Assembly: GCA_964017065.1 (NCBI GenBank)
Contig: OZ024783.1
Location: 18,947,752 to 19,011,751, forward strand
Length of the DNA: 64,000 bases
Direction: 5' to 3'
DNA from: Haliclona indistincta
Taxonomy: Eukaryota > Porifera > Demospongiae > Haplosclerida > Chalinidae
Of this stretch, positions 1 through 10,500 are shown piece after piece; positions within the stretch are counted from its first letter, which is position 1, and every line of letters begins with the position of its first letter. Made by a program: the position numbers and the translations under genes. The notes under the pieces were generated by a model, which saw only the letters and a list, made by a program, of their open reading frames with translations, was not told the origin of the DNA and did no database searches.

Positions 1-139
1 TGCAGGGCTTGCCTCCTCATCCATTGTGGTTGAAAAGTAGCTTATTTAGAGGAGTAGTGAAATGTGACAGTAGTGAAGGCAATACAATTCGCCATTATTA
101 AAGATTGCAGTGTATTAGTGTTATTATATGGTAGTATAG

Positions 140-892
140 ACATGACAACACAGCTACCCATGTGCACAGCTACTACCACTACACAGCTACCCACAGCTAC
201 TGCCACTACACAGCTACCCACAGCTACTGCCACTACACAGCTACCCACAGCTACTGCCACTACACAGCTACCCACAGCTACTGCCACTACACAGCTAGCC
301 ACAGCTACTGCCATTACACAGCTACCCACAGCTACTGCCACTACACAGCTACCCACAGCTACTGCCACTACACAGCTACCCACAGCTACTGCCACTACAC
401 AGCTTCCCACAGCTACTAGTGACCACTCTAGAACACTCATGAGTTATAGCACATGAGAGTGTCCCTTCACTGTATGCTCCTCAATGCAGGTCCTCCTTCT
501 CTCTCGGTGAAGCATCTAGTCACAGCATGCAGGAGAGTTACTGACTGGCACACACTGGGTCTACAGCTGGATCTCACTATGGATCAACTGGATGATCTAC
601 ACATCACATACCGTGGCTACAGAGCTGACAGACTCAAGGCTGGGATGTTCAATGTGTGGTTAAAGAGCTCTCCCAGTGCATCTTGGAGTGACCTGATCAC
701 AGCTTTGAGATAGCCAGTGATATTGCAGCAACACCATCATCAGGTAATGAACTGACTATCACACCTCATTGACACTGATACCACACTATAGTACGGAAAC
801 CAGTCCCCAGTCAAGTACGAGAATCGGTTCCTAGACGATCACAATCACCTGATCCTAAACAGGATCAGGAATCTTCTCACCACACTTCATGA
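140..892 (+). pseudogene. 3' end of an upstream Death-domain gene (module 0), possibly broken
   Basis: Three exon-like blocks match the end of the complete gene at 33980-34374. An exon at about 140-438 begins after TATAG and encodes MTTQLP followed by a 9-residue repeat. A Death-domain exon at 490-743 has an acceptor at TGCAG and reads VTDWHTLGLQLDL, typical of Death helices 1-2, ending near ASWSDLITALR. A possible last exon at 792-892 ends in TGA. The donor after the repeat exon reads CTCATGAGTT where the intact paralogue reads CTCAGTGAGTT, so the GT is lost. The Death frame meets TAG at 711, while the reading phase needed to join the last exon differs from the Death frame by an indel. The Death domain differs clearly from that of the 7523-34374 gene, so this is a separate paralogue. 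It is either a decaying gene or one that ends at 713. The 5' part lies outside the window. Confidence 0.6.
160..417 (+). repeat. 27-bp minisatellite inside an exon
   Basis: About nine tandem copies of a 27-base unit (CTACCCACAGCTACTGCCAC plus ACTACACAG with small variants). In the coding frame each unit gives the nonapeptide TATTQLPTA. The paralogous exon at 33980-34048 holds a single unit, so the array expanded inside coding sequence without changing frame. Confidence 0.9.
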
Positions 893-1979
893 TGATCATT
901 GTATTATAGTAAGTATCACTGTATTATGTATAATATATTTATTTTGCTCCAATACAGCATATATCGACAAGGCTCCACCCACACCACTGCCTGGGTATAC
1001 TAGTAAGATCTCGAGTCATCTCCTCCTACCCTACTCACAGCATGATACCTCATACCAAACCACCACTGATGTGGAGCCCACCAGCTGATCATCCTCTACT
1101 CAACACTAACCATTCTCTATACTAATCACTGGTCAATCCTACATCACTAACTGCCTATCTACTGTAATACAATTTTTGTATCATAAAATGCATCAACTTC
1201 AGTGATACATGTGTGGGCTAGTGGTCATGATAGGTTAGTGTAGATATCACTAACTACTGTATGTACAGTGGACACCATTGGAACTAACAGATGATCCATT
1301 ATAGTGAAGGTGTCTTCTGGTAAGAGGACTAGCTTTTATTACTAGATCTCAAGTCTAGAAACAGCTCTGTATGTACAGCAACAACCAGCTCTTCTCCTTG
1401 TCTTCACTAAGAACTGTTGCAACCTTCATTATACCATTGACTATACAGACTAACGATACCAGTCCCGGTTATGTCAGTCCGCTATATAGTCTATGAGTCA
1501 GTTATTAGTGTGATAATAGTTTGGTTTGATAGCACAGCTGACAATATATCCTATGATGCATTCAAACACCAACTATACTATAACACCTCATTCTCACTCC
1601 AGTCTCTTGGGCTTTATGTACCTTATCACACATCAGTGTTACTGTGAATTCTCTTTACATTACGAGTAAATTCACTCAAGATATGTAATGTAGCTCACTA
1701 TAGTGCTGTCCCACGATGACTGAGACTACACCTGAAGAAATCAAGGGACTCATTTCTCATCAACTCATTTCTTTTTTGTCAGCATAAGTAATAATTATTA
1801 ATAGCAGTAGAATTATAAATAAAGATTGTTATAGCCTATAATAGGATTTGGTGCTTGCAGTCTAGTCTGGGTTGATTTGTGCATGCTTTGCCACGCCCAT
1901 TAGCTCGTGTTTGTTTATCGTGTAGAGCACTATAGTATCATGATCAGTATACTGGATGATAGTAGACTAGTATCAGTGA
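893..1979. other. Spacer between Death gene 0 and CNG gene A; duplicated at 36384-37210
   Basis: No coding exon is supported here. From about 1021 onward it is nearly collinear with 36384-37210, including the block around TCCTCCTACCCTACTCACA and the stretch that ends at GGATTTGGTGCTTGCAG. It marks the left edge of the module A/module B duplication. It probably holds the 3' flank of one gene and the upstream region of the CNG gene. Confidence 0.7.
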
Positions 1980-2136
1980 ATGGAGCGACAACCAGCAGCA
2001 GCTGTACTAGTGGATACTGACTCACTGGATAGTGTTACCATACCACTACCACACCTTGTAGTAGAGGAGGCTCCACCTAGCCGCACCGGGGCCCGGGCCG
2101 CGCCATGTGATCTACTGACAGTACCAGCAGCAGCGA

Positions 2137-2247
2137 TAGTCAGGCGTGGCCTGTCTAATCGCATACTGGATATAGTCAGGGGACACTAGTATACCTGAGT
2201 TGTCGCGCTGGAATGCAATTATTACAGAATGATATTGATGAATCACG

Positions 2248-2278
<31 letters not shown>

Positions 2279-4700
2279 GAAAAACACACCACATAAGGTG
2301 TACATGTAGATTTAAAATTAATGTTAATCAGTAGCAATAGTCCTTAGCATTAAGTCAATAGAAGAGCTTCCCTGACAAATGTTAACAGTGCTTGATGACA
2401 GCAGGAAATCTCTTAATACTATAGCACATCTCTCGTCATCAGTGGAATATTCTTTTAAATAAGTTCGACAACAGAAAATATTGTGTCCAGAGAAAGTATA
2501 AGCCAAATCTTCGTTAAAGATCAGTTTGACCAAAGTGTTTGAGTTGTTTTTTGCATTTTTGATAAATTTAACCCTTTAACCCCTAATGACGCCTTTTGGC
2601 GTCATAATTGACTCCACCTACTCTAGACGTCATAACTAGTGGGAAAAGTGCTCTAGAAAGGTCAAATCAAGTTTAATTGCAAATTAACTGAAAAAACCCA
2701 CTGTTTTTCGACGCGCCCTCCCCACTAAACCATATAGAACACAGGACGGGGGGATTTTTAAAGGGGGGTGTCCCCCCTTTAACCCGGGGTTCGAAGGGGC
2801 GGAGCCCCTCGCCGCTTTCGGCATTTTTGGGGCTTCAGGGTGCCCAGAAATGCATACTTTGGCATAGAATATGGTCTAAACTGTGCTGTTTGCTCACCTG
2901 GACACCACCAGGTTTTTGTATCAGTCACCAGGGCTAAAGGAAGACCAAAATTGGCTGAAAAATGACGAGGACGCAGCACTTAAGCGGCTTCAGTTCCGAA
3001 GTGGGAGTGGCCAACTCAGACTTTAGTACATGGTCGTAAACTTTGACATGCCAGGAAAAAACAGTGCTAGTTTGGAACAGCTAGCGTACTGCATGCTGTA
3101 GAAAATCGCAAGACAAACTGTCAGCTTAGAGGAAGTCAAATTTTCGTCAAAATAATTCAGTATTTAAAGGGCTAAGCGATCTTGAATAAACCAAGTTATA
3201 AATACTTTGGACTCTAGCACATCGATGCAGGATACCGGTATGCGTTCTACGAGGTAATCTCCAGATACGCCGCAGACAGTTGTTTAATACAACCTCTAAA
3301 CTCCTTAGACCAGGAGAAGAAATATTCCAAAGTTCGCAACCATACAGAGCTAGACAATATGATGAAAACAGATATGTCATAGGAATCGGTCCGATATTTG
3401 GAAAAGTAGAAAATAAGCTATTAGCAGCCCTGGATAAATAACGAGATTTTAGCAGAATATCTTCATCGTCACAGAGATTATACTTTAGCTTGTTACCCAA
3501 GTGCACGACGGTATTAGAAAATTGGAGAGGCGAGTCACAGAAGAGGAAATTAGAATTAATATTGTCAAAATCAGATACACCCAAACGAAAATTAATAAGC
3601 TGAGTCTTGAGAGGATTGAAATGTAGACCAAGACAACTACCATGTGATTCACAAGTAGCAAGAAGGGTGCGTAATGCAGAGGCAGAAGGTGCCAAAAGCA
3701 CTATATCATCTGCGTATGCAAGAGCGCCTGCATAATGGCTATTCCAAAAACAACCAACTCCAGTAGACTCAAGCTTTAAAAGCAGCTCATCTAGATAAAT
3801 AGAAAACAATACAGGTGACAAAACACCACCCTGGCGAACTCCATTGGATACTGTGAAAGGAGAAGAGAGAGCATTTCTCCACCTCACAGATAAATTTTGC
3901 GTAGAGTACCAAGAACTTAGCAAACGAACCACAGGCAAGGGAAGACCACGTGACGCAAGCAGATCAAGTAAGATGTCATGTCTGACAAGATCAAATGCCT
4001 TGGAAGCATCAAGAAAACATGCGAATACAGGAGATCCATTGTGGATGTATTTAGCAACTATCTGCTTAAGAACTCCAGTACAGAGAGCAGTTGAAGAACC
4101 ATTTTTAAAACCAAATTGGAAATCACTGGTGACTAAAAAGTGAGAGTAATCCAATAAGATACACCACTCAAGGATCTTACTAAGGGTGGACGCCAGAGCA
4201 ATAGGCCTATAAGAATCTGAGGAAGAAGGATTTTTACCAGGTTTGGGAATAGGCACAAGTACACAATTAACAAGTTGTGCAGGAAGAAAACCATGGCGCA
4301 ACAAAACAGAGAAAAAGTTAGCAAGTGGTTCAGCAATTACAGGGGCCGCAATAATAAAGTGATTGGAAACCAGGCTAGAGTCATGTTGTAATAACCATAC
4401 CGTGGCCTGGTTATAAAAGCAGCAGATCTCTAAATACGATGGCTAGTGCAGTGATTTGCGTAGCGTGTGGAGGCAGACTGCTGCGCTGCAGCTCGGATTT
4501 GAGCGGGTTGAGCGACTGACACGGTCAAAGAAACAGTAAGGAAACGTGGTTTATAAAGTTACCGCCTACCGGACATGACGCGATGCAATGCTGCAATCTG
4601 ATTGGATTGCACGATTTCATGCAAAGTGTACAACTCAGGTATACTAGTGTCCCCTGACTATATATATCCAGTATGCGATTAGACAGGCCACGCCTGACTA
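2137..4700. mobile_element. 2.56 kb TIR transposon with 9-bp target duplication, inserted in CNG exon 1
   Basis: The two ends are inverted repeats of about 75 bp beginning TAGTCAGGCGTGGCCTGTCT, with one 4-base indel. The 9-base sequence CAGCAGCGA flanks both ends (2128-2136 and 4701-4709) and occurs once in the empty paralogue at about 39771-39779. A 9-bp duplication with longish TIRs fits Mutator-like elements, but no transposase was seen, so it would be non-autonomous. The interior contains a (TTA)n tract at 2248-2278, a hairpin around ATGACGCC/GGCGTCAT near 2588, and a LINE reverse transcriptase fragment on the minus strand. Confidence 0.85.
3147..4440 (-). mobile_element. LINE (non-LTR) reverse transcriptase fragment
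   Basis: The minus strand encodes a 385-aa open frame from 4304 to 3147, with similarity continuing in frame upstream to about 4440. Visible RT motifs in order are PIPKPGKNPSSSDSYRPIAL, FLDASKAFD, NGVRQGGVLSPVLFSIYLDE, the catalytic AYADDIVLLA, and a C-terminal LRRIWRLP...TH block typical of non-LTR elements. The endonuclease is absent, so the copy is 5'-truncated. It sits wholly inside the 2137-4700 TIR element, so it was either inserted into that element or captured by it. The frame is open over the RT core, which suggests a fairly recent copy. The exact clade cannot be decided by eye. Confidence 0.85.
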
Positions 4701-5394
4701 CAGCAGCGAGTGGTGCGGGATCAGGCAATGCAGCTACTGATAGCGAGGAAGACGAGCTAGAGGCTGAGCTACAGCAAGCCAGACCAAGGACAGTGCTGTC
4801 TGTGTTTCGTCAGTCTGTTGGTCGACCATTGAGCAGCTTGTCTACCAGAGCCAGGTCAGCACTAGTACTGTCTAACACTGGACAGCATCTTCACGACATA
4901 CCTTCCAACGTGAGAGGAGTACGTACTACAGCGATGGATCAGAGCGAGGAGACGAAGAAGAGTAGCCCCCTCATCAGGAGTGAGCACCCCAGACTCACTG
5001 GATATCAGATGTGAGAAGAAACACTATACAAGATAGTGTGTCAATCACCTCCCTCTCTCTTCCTTTCCCTTCGATCCTCTCCCTCTTCCCTCTCTCTCTC
5101 CCTCCCTCTCCCTCCCTCTCTCCTCTGTCTTCCTTTCTCCTCCCTCTCCCTCTCCCTTCTCTCTCTCTCAGCTGATAGTGGTGCATCTGGTAGGGTTCGT
5201 AAGCAGCTGGACTCACTGGCTGCTAGCTCAGAGTACGGTAGTGATGATGATAGCACTGCCCCGCCCACTGGTGCTAGGAGCCGTGTGACACGCCCACTGA
5301 GGAGACTGTATCGCAGACTACAGCGCTGTGCTACTTGTCATCCATCATGTTGCTATATAGTTGATCCTAAAGGTGACTAGTACAGTGACACACT

Positions 5395-5683
5395 AACATT
5401 CTCTTCCTCACATACCTTCTCTCCCTCCCTCTCTCTCTCCCTCTCTCTTTCCCTCGCTCTTCTCTCTCCCTATCTCTCCCTCCTTCCTCTCTCCCCCTCC
5501 CTCTTCTCTCTCTCTCTCCCCCTCCCTCCCTCCTCCCTCCCTCTCTCTCTCCCTCTCTCCCTCCCTCTCTCCCTCCCTCTCTTCCTCCCTCCCTCCTCCC
5601 TCCCTCCCTCCCTCTCTCTCTCCCTCCCTCTCTCTCTCTCTCCCTCTCTCCCCCTCCCTCTCCCTCCCTCCCTCCTCTCTCAG
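5395..5683 (+). repeat. CT-rich tract filling CNG-A intron 2
   Basis: Nearly pure (CCCTCT)-type polypyrimidine runs up to the acceptor CAG at 5681-5683. A similar tract fills intron 1 (5041-5171), and the module B introns (40110-40337 and 40580-40931) have the same character. Open frames of Ser/Pro/Leu or Glu/Arg/Gly in these tracts are low-complexity artefacts. Confidence 0.85.
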
Positions 5684-5913
5684 GTGATGTCTATCTGGTG
5701 TGGATGGCTCTCCTGTTCATTATCTTTGTCTATAATGCTGTCTCTATTCCTCTGAGAGCATCATTTGGTCTGGACACTAGTAACAGTACTGATCCATCTC
5801 TGATAGTAGTGTGGTTAGTGTGTGATCATTTTGCTGATCTGGTATATATCATGGATCTAATATTGATACAATCTCATCTCAGCTCATTACGCAGTGGACT
5901 ATTAGCAGTGAGT

Positions 5914-6322
5914 GATGGTTACTAGCTATGTGATGGTTACTAGCTATGTGATTGTTACTAGCTATGTGATGGTTACTAGCTGTGTGATGGTTACTAGCTA
6001 TGTGATGGTTACTAGCTATGTGATGGTTACTAGCTATGTGATGGTTACTAGCTGTGTGATGGTTACTAGCTATGTGATGGTTACTAGCTATGTGATGGTA
6101 ACTAGCTATGTGATGGTAACTAGCTATGTGATGCTATGTGATGGTTACTAGCTATGTGATGGTTACTAGCTATGTGATGGTTACTAGCTATGTGATGGTT
6201 ACTAGCTATGTGATGGTTACTAGCTATGTGATGGTTACTAGCTATGTGATGGTTACTAGCTATGTGATGGTTACTAGCTATGTGATGGTTACTAGCTATG
6301 TGATGGTTACTGGCTATGTGAC
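5914..6322 (+). repeat. 18-bp minisatellite (GTTACTAGCTATGTGATG)n, module A
   Basis: Roughly 22 tandem copies with few variants. The same unit forms the longer array at 54136-54975 in module B. Because 18 is a multiple of three it gives an open frame of (MVTSYV)n, which is not evidence of a gene. The array starts within 8 bases of the exon 3 donor at 5908, marking the deletion junction in the module A CNG gene. Confidence 0.95.
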
Positions 6323-6421
6323 TTGCTATCTCTCTCTCTCCCTCTCCCTCTCCCTCCCCCTCGACCCCCTCCCCCTCTCCCTCTCTCTCTCTCTCCCTCA
6401 CTCCCTCTCTCTCTCTCTCAG

Positions 6422-7252
6422 CATCCACTCAACCACCATCCAGTGAGTCTGGTGCCCCTCCCACATCACCTGGTGAGACTGAGCTATGTACTGATCACAA
6501 GCATTCGTACATTATCATGTGATGATCAGTAAGTTAAGTATAGATGCCTTTGGTGGAATTGTCACTGAATTATTGCACCCATGGTACGCCCATTTTGGGG
6601 CAGAAGTGCATGAAAATTTACAATGTCAGCAAGTTGCTGTCCATATAATGACAGTACCAGTCACTTGGAAAGTGACTAAGTCTCCGTCTTATACTTCATG
6701 AAACACGATAAGCCAAAAATATCGTCAAACTCGCCTGTAACCAAGTTTTTCCAAGCTGTCGTTAAATAATTTTAACTGTATCTAAGCTTTTTTCGAGTAG
6801 TTATCATGCAGGATAGCACGGCTAGCCTCCAATGACGCCATCTTACCACACGTGACCCCGCCTATTTCCTCCCAAAATGGGGTTAACTATTGATGTGACA
6901 TGGTGTAACTGCTCATTAATAATTCAGTGATGATTTGACAAAGTTATAATTCATGACTCATTATTATTCATATCTCTTTCCCTCTCTCTCTCTCTCTCTT
7001 CTAGCTAACAACCCAACATGGGGTCACTGGACCAACCAGAACATGCCTTCTATGAGTTCACGTTCATCAGGTTTGCAGCTCAGACCTGTTGGTAAGAAAC
7101 CAACTCTTAGACCCGGCACCTCTCGTGACGTAGCTGGTAATGATAGCAGCACTGCGGCAGCACCATGCAGCTCTCATCCTGACAAGACCGGCAGTGGAAC
7201 AATGCATAGCTCATATAGAGCTGCTGAACCAGTCTATGTGTGTCAGTACTGA
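6422..7252 (+). pseudogene. Two relic exons of an ANK-family paralogue, module A copy
   Basis: Exon 6422-6472 (acceptor CTCTCTCAG, donor GGTGAG, phase 1 to 1) encodes ASTQPPSSESGAPPTSPG. It is almost identical to the linker exon 29198-29245 of the complete ANK-Roc-COR-Death gene. Exon 7005-7252 starts after TTCTAG and encodes ANNPTWGHWTNQN, then a Ser/Pro/Lys-rich tail ending VYVCQY and TGA. The phases join in frame. No domain is recognised in the tail. The CNG cassette ends in phase 0 and cannot splice directly onto the phase-1 exon, so these exons more likely descend from an ANK-type gene whose 5' part is missing. The same pair exists at 55116-55760. Confidence 0.55.
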
Positions 7253-7522
7253 CTAGCTCTAACTATGTGTCATCATGACTACTATCATACACTACTAGCT
7301 CATCATATCATGTGTTATCACGTGACTACATACTAATGCATTTATCAGTTGCATTGGTAGTATGGTACTACTGGTACCGGTAGCATCTGAACTGATTTAG
7401 AATACGGAATTCAGTAATAATAAATTATTCATATCCAATTCGCTCCGTATATTCTGAACACGCCCCCAGTTCTCTTTTCTGTCTTTTGCGAGGTCTTTTC
7501 GATTTGACTGCTAACTACTGCC

Positions 7523-10500
7523 ATGAGTTCTCTCAGCGAGCGACAGCAGGACCAGTTGGTAAGAGAGAGAATACTGTATTCTACTAGCACTGTCCCGCAA
7601 TAAGCTGTGGTACGAGCGAGCGAGAGGGGAGGTGGTAAAACCAGGAACAAAGCAAATGGGAAACCGGAATGGAAATAAGAAATGGCGTGGTCACGCACTA
7701 GAAGCTACTAAACCATATTATCTATGACTAAACTCTAAACCAAACCCAAGACCCTAAAAACCTTCGCTTAACGGCGCCCAGTATTCTCCTAACAGTGCCC
7801 ATTATAGGCCTAACAACGCCCAGTTATACATACAGTAGTTTCAAAGTAACTAGAGTTCTTAGAACACATACCCTGTGCGCTATGGTGTGCTGTATTAAGG
7901 TGGCGGTACCCTATTTAGTGCGTACAATATTGCGCATATAATGCGCACTATGAATATTATCATGTCATGTATGTACTAATACAGCTGTGGTTGGCTCGCG
8001 GTTTTGCTGGAGACTCGGTACTGGTGGACTTTTTCTGCGTCAAAGTTTTTGATCAGCTCTATTCAGCGGACCGTGTAACCAGGTTGTCTCGGTTCTACAA
8101 AGGCATGGGCGGGGCCAGTGACTAAAAATATTGTCGAAAAAGAAGTAGTTTGAGATTTATGGCTCGAAGAAGGCGCGGGATCGCCCTTGAGTTTTAACAC
8201 ATCGTGTCATTTCTCGGCACTAGCTTATCAGGACATCTGCAGACTAGGAATGGCCCTCCGCTGGATGTAGAACCGTCGATTGGCGGTGTTTTTTCGTGTT
8301 TCTCTGGCAAGGCTGGGACAAAAGTTGACGCAGAAACTCGAAAAATTCAGCGATGTGCTTTGTGGTCGCTGCTGCCTAGCCACTTTACATCTGAACTTAG
8401 CTTTAAGATTGCTGCAGAAGAACAGTCCTTGGCGCCTCTGTTACTTGTCTTTGCGCCATTGTAGCGCGTTTCGTCTTGATACAGTGTTCGCTTAATATTT
8501 TGCTTGTAACTCATGAATAATTAATGACCAAACGTATACCGCCACCTTAATTCCATGTGTAATTCATGTGAGCAGTTGCAAAACGCGGCCTGTTCAGTTG
8601 CAGTGAACTATTATACAGATTACAGTGAACACGCGTTTAATGGCGCATATGCATTATTATTCTAGCATAAATAAAATTTCCGGCCGAGAGGGCATGGGCG
8701 TTATTTAGAATCATTCCCCCAATCATTGCTGTGTATTTTGGACCTAGATTCCGTGTTCTTCTCGTCGGTCTTACGGAGGGAATCGTTTGTCCTATGACTA
8801 GCATACTTTGGGAAACAAGAAAGTAGTAAGTGGGACACTGATAAAGAAGGAAAGTTTTATCTAGAGGCTAGTCTGTTGCATCTGCAGTATCCATTCATTT
8901 CATGCCTGAAATCACGCTGTTTTCAGTTGTGAATCGCTATTCACGTCTTCAGATGCATGGATATACACCGCAAAGGTTTGCTAACAATGTTGTTTGAAGT
9001 ACTAAGTGCTAGAAAGCAGCTAAAGTTGAGAACAGACGGCAGACGCAACTCGCAGTGACTCGATTTGATCACGTCTAATCCGTCCGTGCTTCTCGGCCTC
9101 GGTTGTTTTCTCGCGTCTAATGCATCAAGTAACATTGTTAGCAAACCTTTGCGGTGTATATCCATGCATCTGAAGACGTGAATAGCGATTCACAACTGAA
9201 AACAGCGTGATTTCAGGCATGAAATGAATGGATACTGCAGATGCAACAGACTAGCCTCTAGATAAAACTTTCCTTCTTTATCAGTGTCCCACTTACTACT
9301 TTCTTGTTTCCCAAAGTATGCTAGTCATAGGACAAACGATTCCCTCCGTAAGACCGACGAGAAGAACACGGAATCTAGGTCCAAAATACACAGCAATGAT
9401 TGGGGGGAATGATTCTAAATAACGCCCATGCCCCCTCGGCCGGAAATTTTATTTATGCTAGAATAATAATGCATATGCGCCATTGTTCGCTCAGTCTCAC
9501 AATTGTGGCACACCCACATACCGGAATGTTCTAATCAGCGATGTTGCTAATACAAACACATGGCCATAGCACGCGACAGGAGACTATCTCGACTTCGCGA
9601 GCGTCTTTAAAAGAATAAATATTCAACTACCAACCTGTTGAGAGCTATTTCATGACAATCTTCGAGCAATAAGGCAGTAAACAGCTGCGTTTTTTGTACA
9701 CACATATAAACGGACATAGCCAAACGCTTAACCCTCTGGCGCCCACGCGCCCAGGGTAACAATTGCGCTGGGGGCGCGCTACGTCACCAGCCACGCTTCC
9801 CTTGGTGGGCAGAAGAGTGAAAAATGTATGGGAAATCGACTTTGAGCGATTATATTGCATCTCTGGAGCCACAACCGAAACTGAGGTATTCAAAGCATCT
9901 TGCGTTTGTTCTGAAAGAGCCGTTTTTGACACAATTGGTGCAATCATGCACACAGCAACTCGTAACCACGGTTAGGTCTGTATTGTACCGGACTCTTGCA
10001 CCACGAAGCGAAAAGCAGAAGTAGTCTTTAATGTGTGGATGCTTAATACACTTAAGTAGCCGTGAATTTGAGTGGTCAGCAGCTAATTCCGCGAGCGCTT
10101 CGTGGTGCAAGGTCTCTGCAAAGTCCGGTAGAACCGACAGCTTGCCCACCAAAATATTAGTCTCGCATAGCCAGACCCTTCCTCCCTCGTCGGAAAGGGT
10201 CTGGCTACACGAGACTACCAAAATATGGGCGTAACTTACACGTGAATTACGTACTGCCCAATTTGCCGGTTGCATTAATGAGTTAATAACTACTTTTGAA
10301 ACCATGTATACTATTCCTGCTTTCACATTTATAGGCGAACTACTGGGCGCCGTTAGGTCCATACTGCATGGACGCTGTTAGGTCCATACTGGGCACTGTT
10401 AGGTCCATACTGGGCACTGTTAGGTCCATATTATGGGCACTGTTAGGCGACTCATACTGGGCGCCGTTAGGCGAAGGTTTTTAGGGTCTTGGGTTTAGAG

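Larger units (their letters stand above)
1980..5907 (+). pseudogene. CNG-channel-like gene, module A copy, disrupted
   Basis: This is a paralogue of the gene at 39623. Exon 1 starts at ATG 1980 (MERQPAAAVLVDTD) and is interrupted at 2136/4701 by a 2.56 kb transposon flanked by a 9-bp duplication. It then continues to 5010. Relative to module B, exon 1 has an in-frame 6-base insertion near 4862 and a 4-base insertion near 4920 (GTACGTACTACAG against GTACTACAG) that shifts the frame. Exon 2 (5172-5372) encodes an Arg-rich N-terminal stretch ending CCYIVDPKG. Exon 3 (5684-5907) encodes S1 (VWMALLFIIFVYNAV) and S2-S3 (WLVCDHFADLVYIMDLILIQ). Both keep open frames and splice sites. Directly after the exon 3 donor the sequence runs into an 18-bp minisatellite that in module B lies 13 kb further on, so the S4, pore and S6 exons are absent. 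The gene cannot make a channel. Confidence 0.85.

Noticed and set aside
5914..6322. Regular spaced repeat that could suggest a CRISPR array
   Set aside because: Units are directly adjacent 18-bp copies with no unique spacers, and the context is eukaryotic. The same applies to the 27-, 51-, 52-, 63- and 70-bp arrays.
9850..10362. 170-aa minus-strand frame with [15 protein letters not shown], considered as a THAP zinc finger
   Set aside because: The C2CH spacing and AVPTIF-like motif of THAP could not be seen, the frame crosses a MITE hairpin, and it lies in a transposon. Not strong enough.
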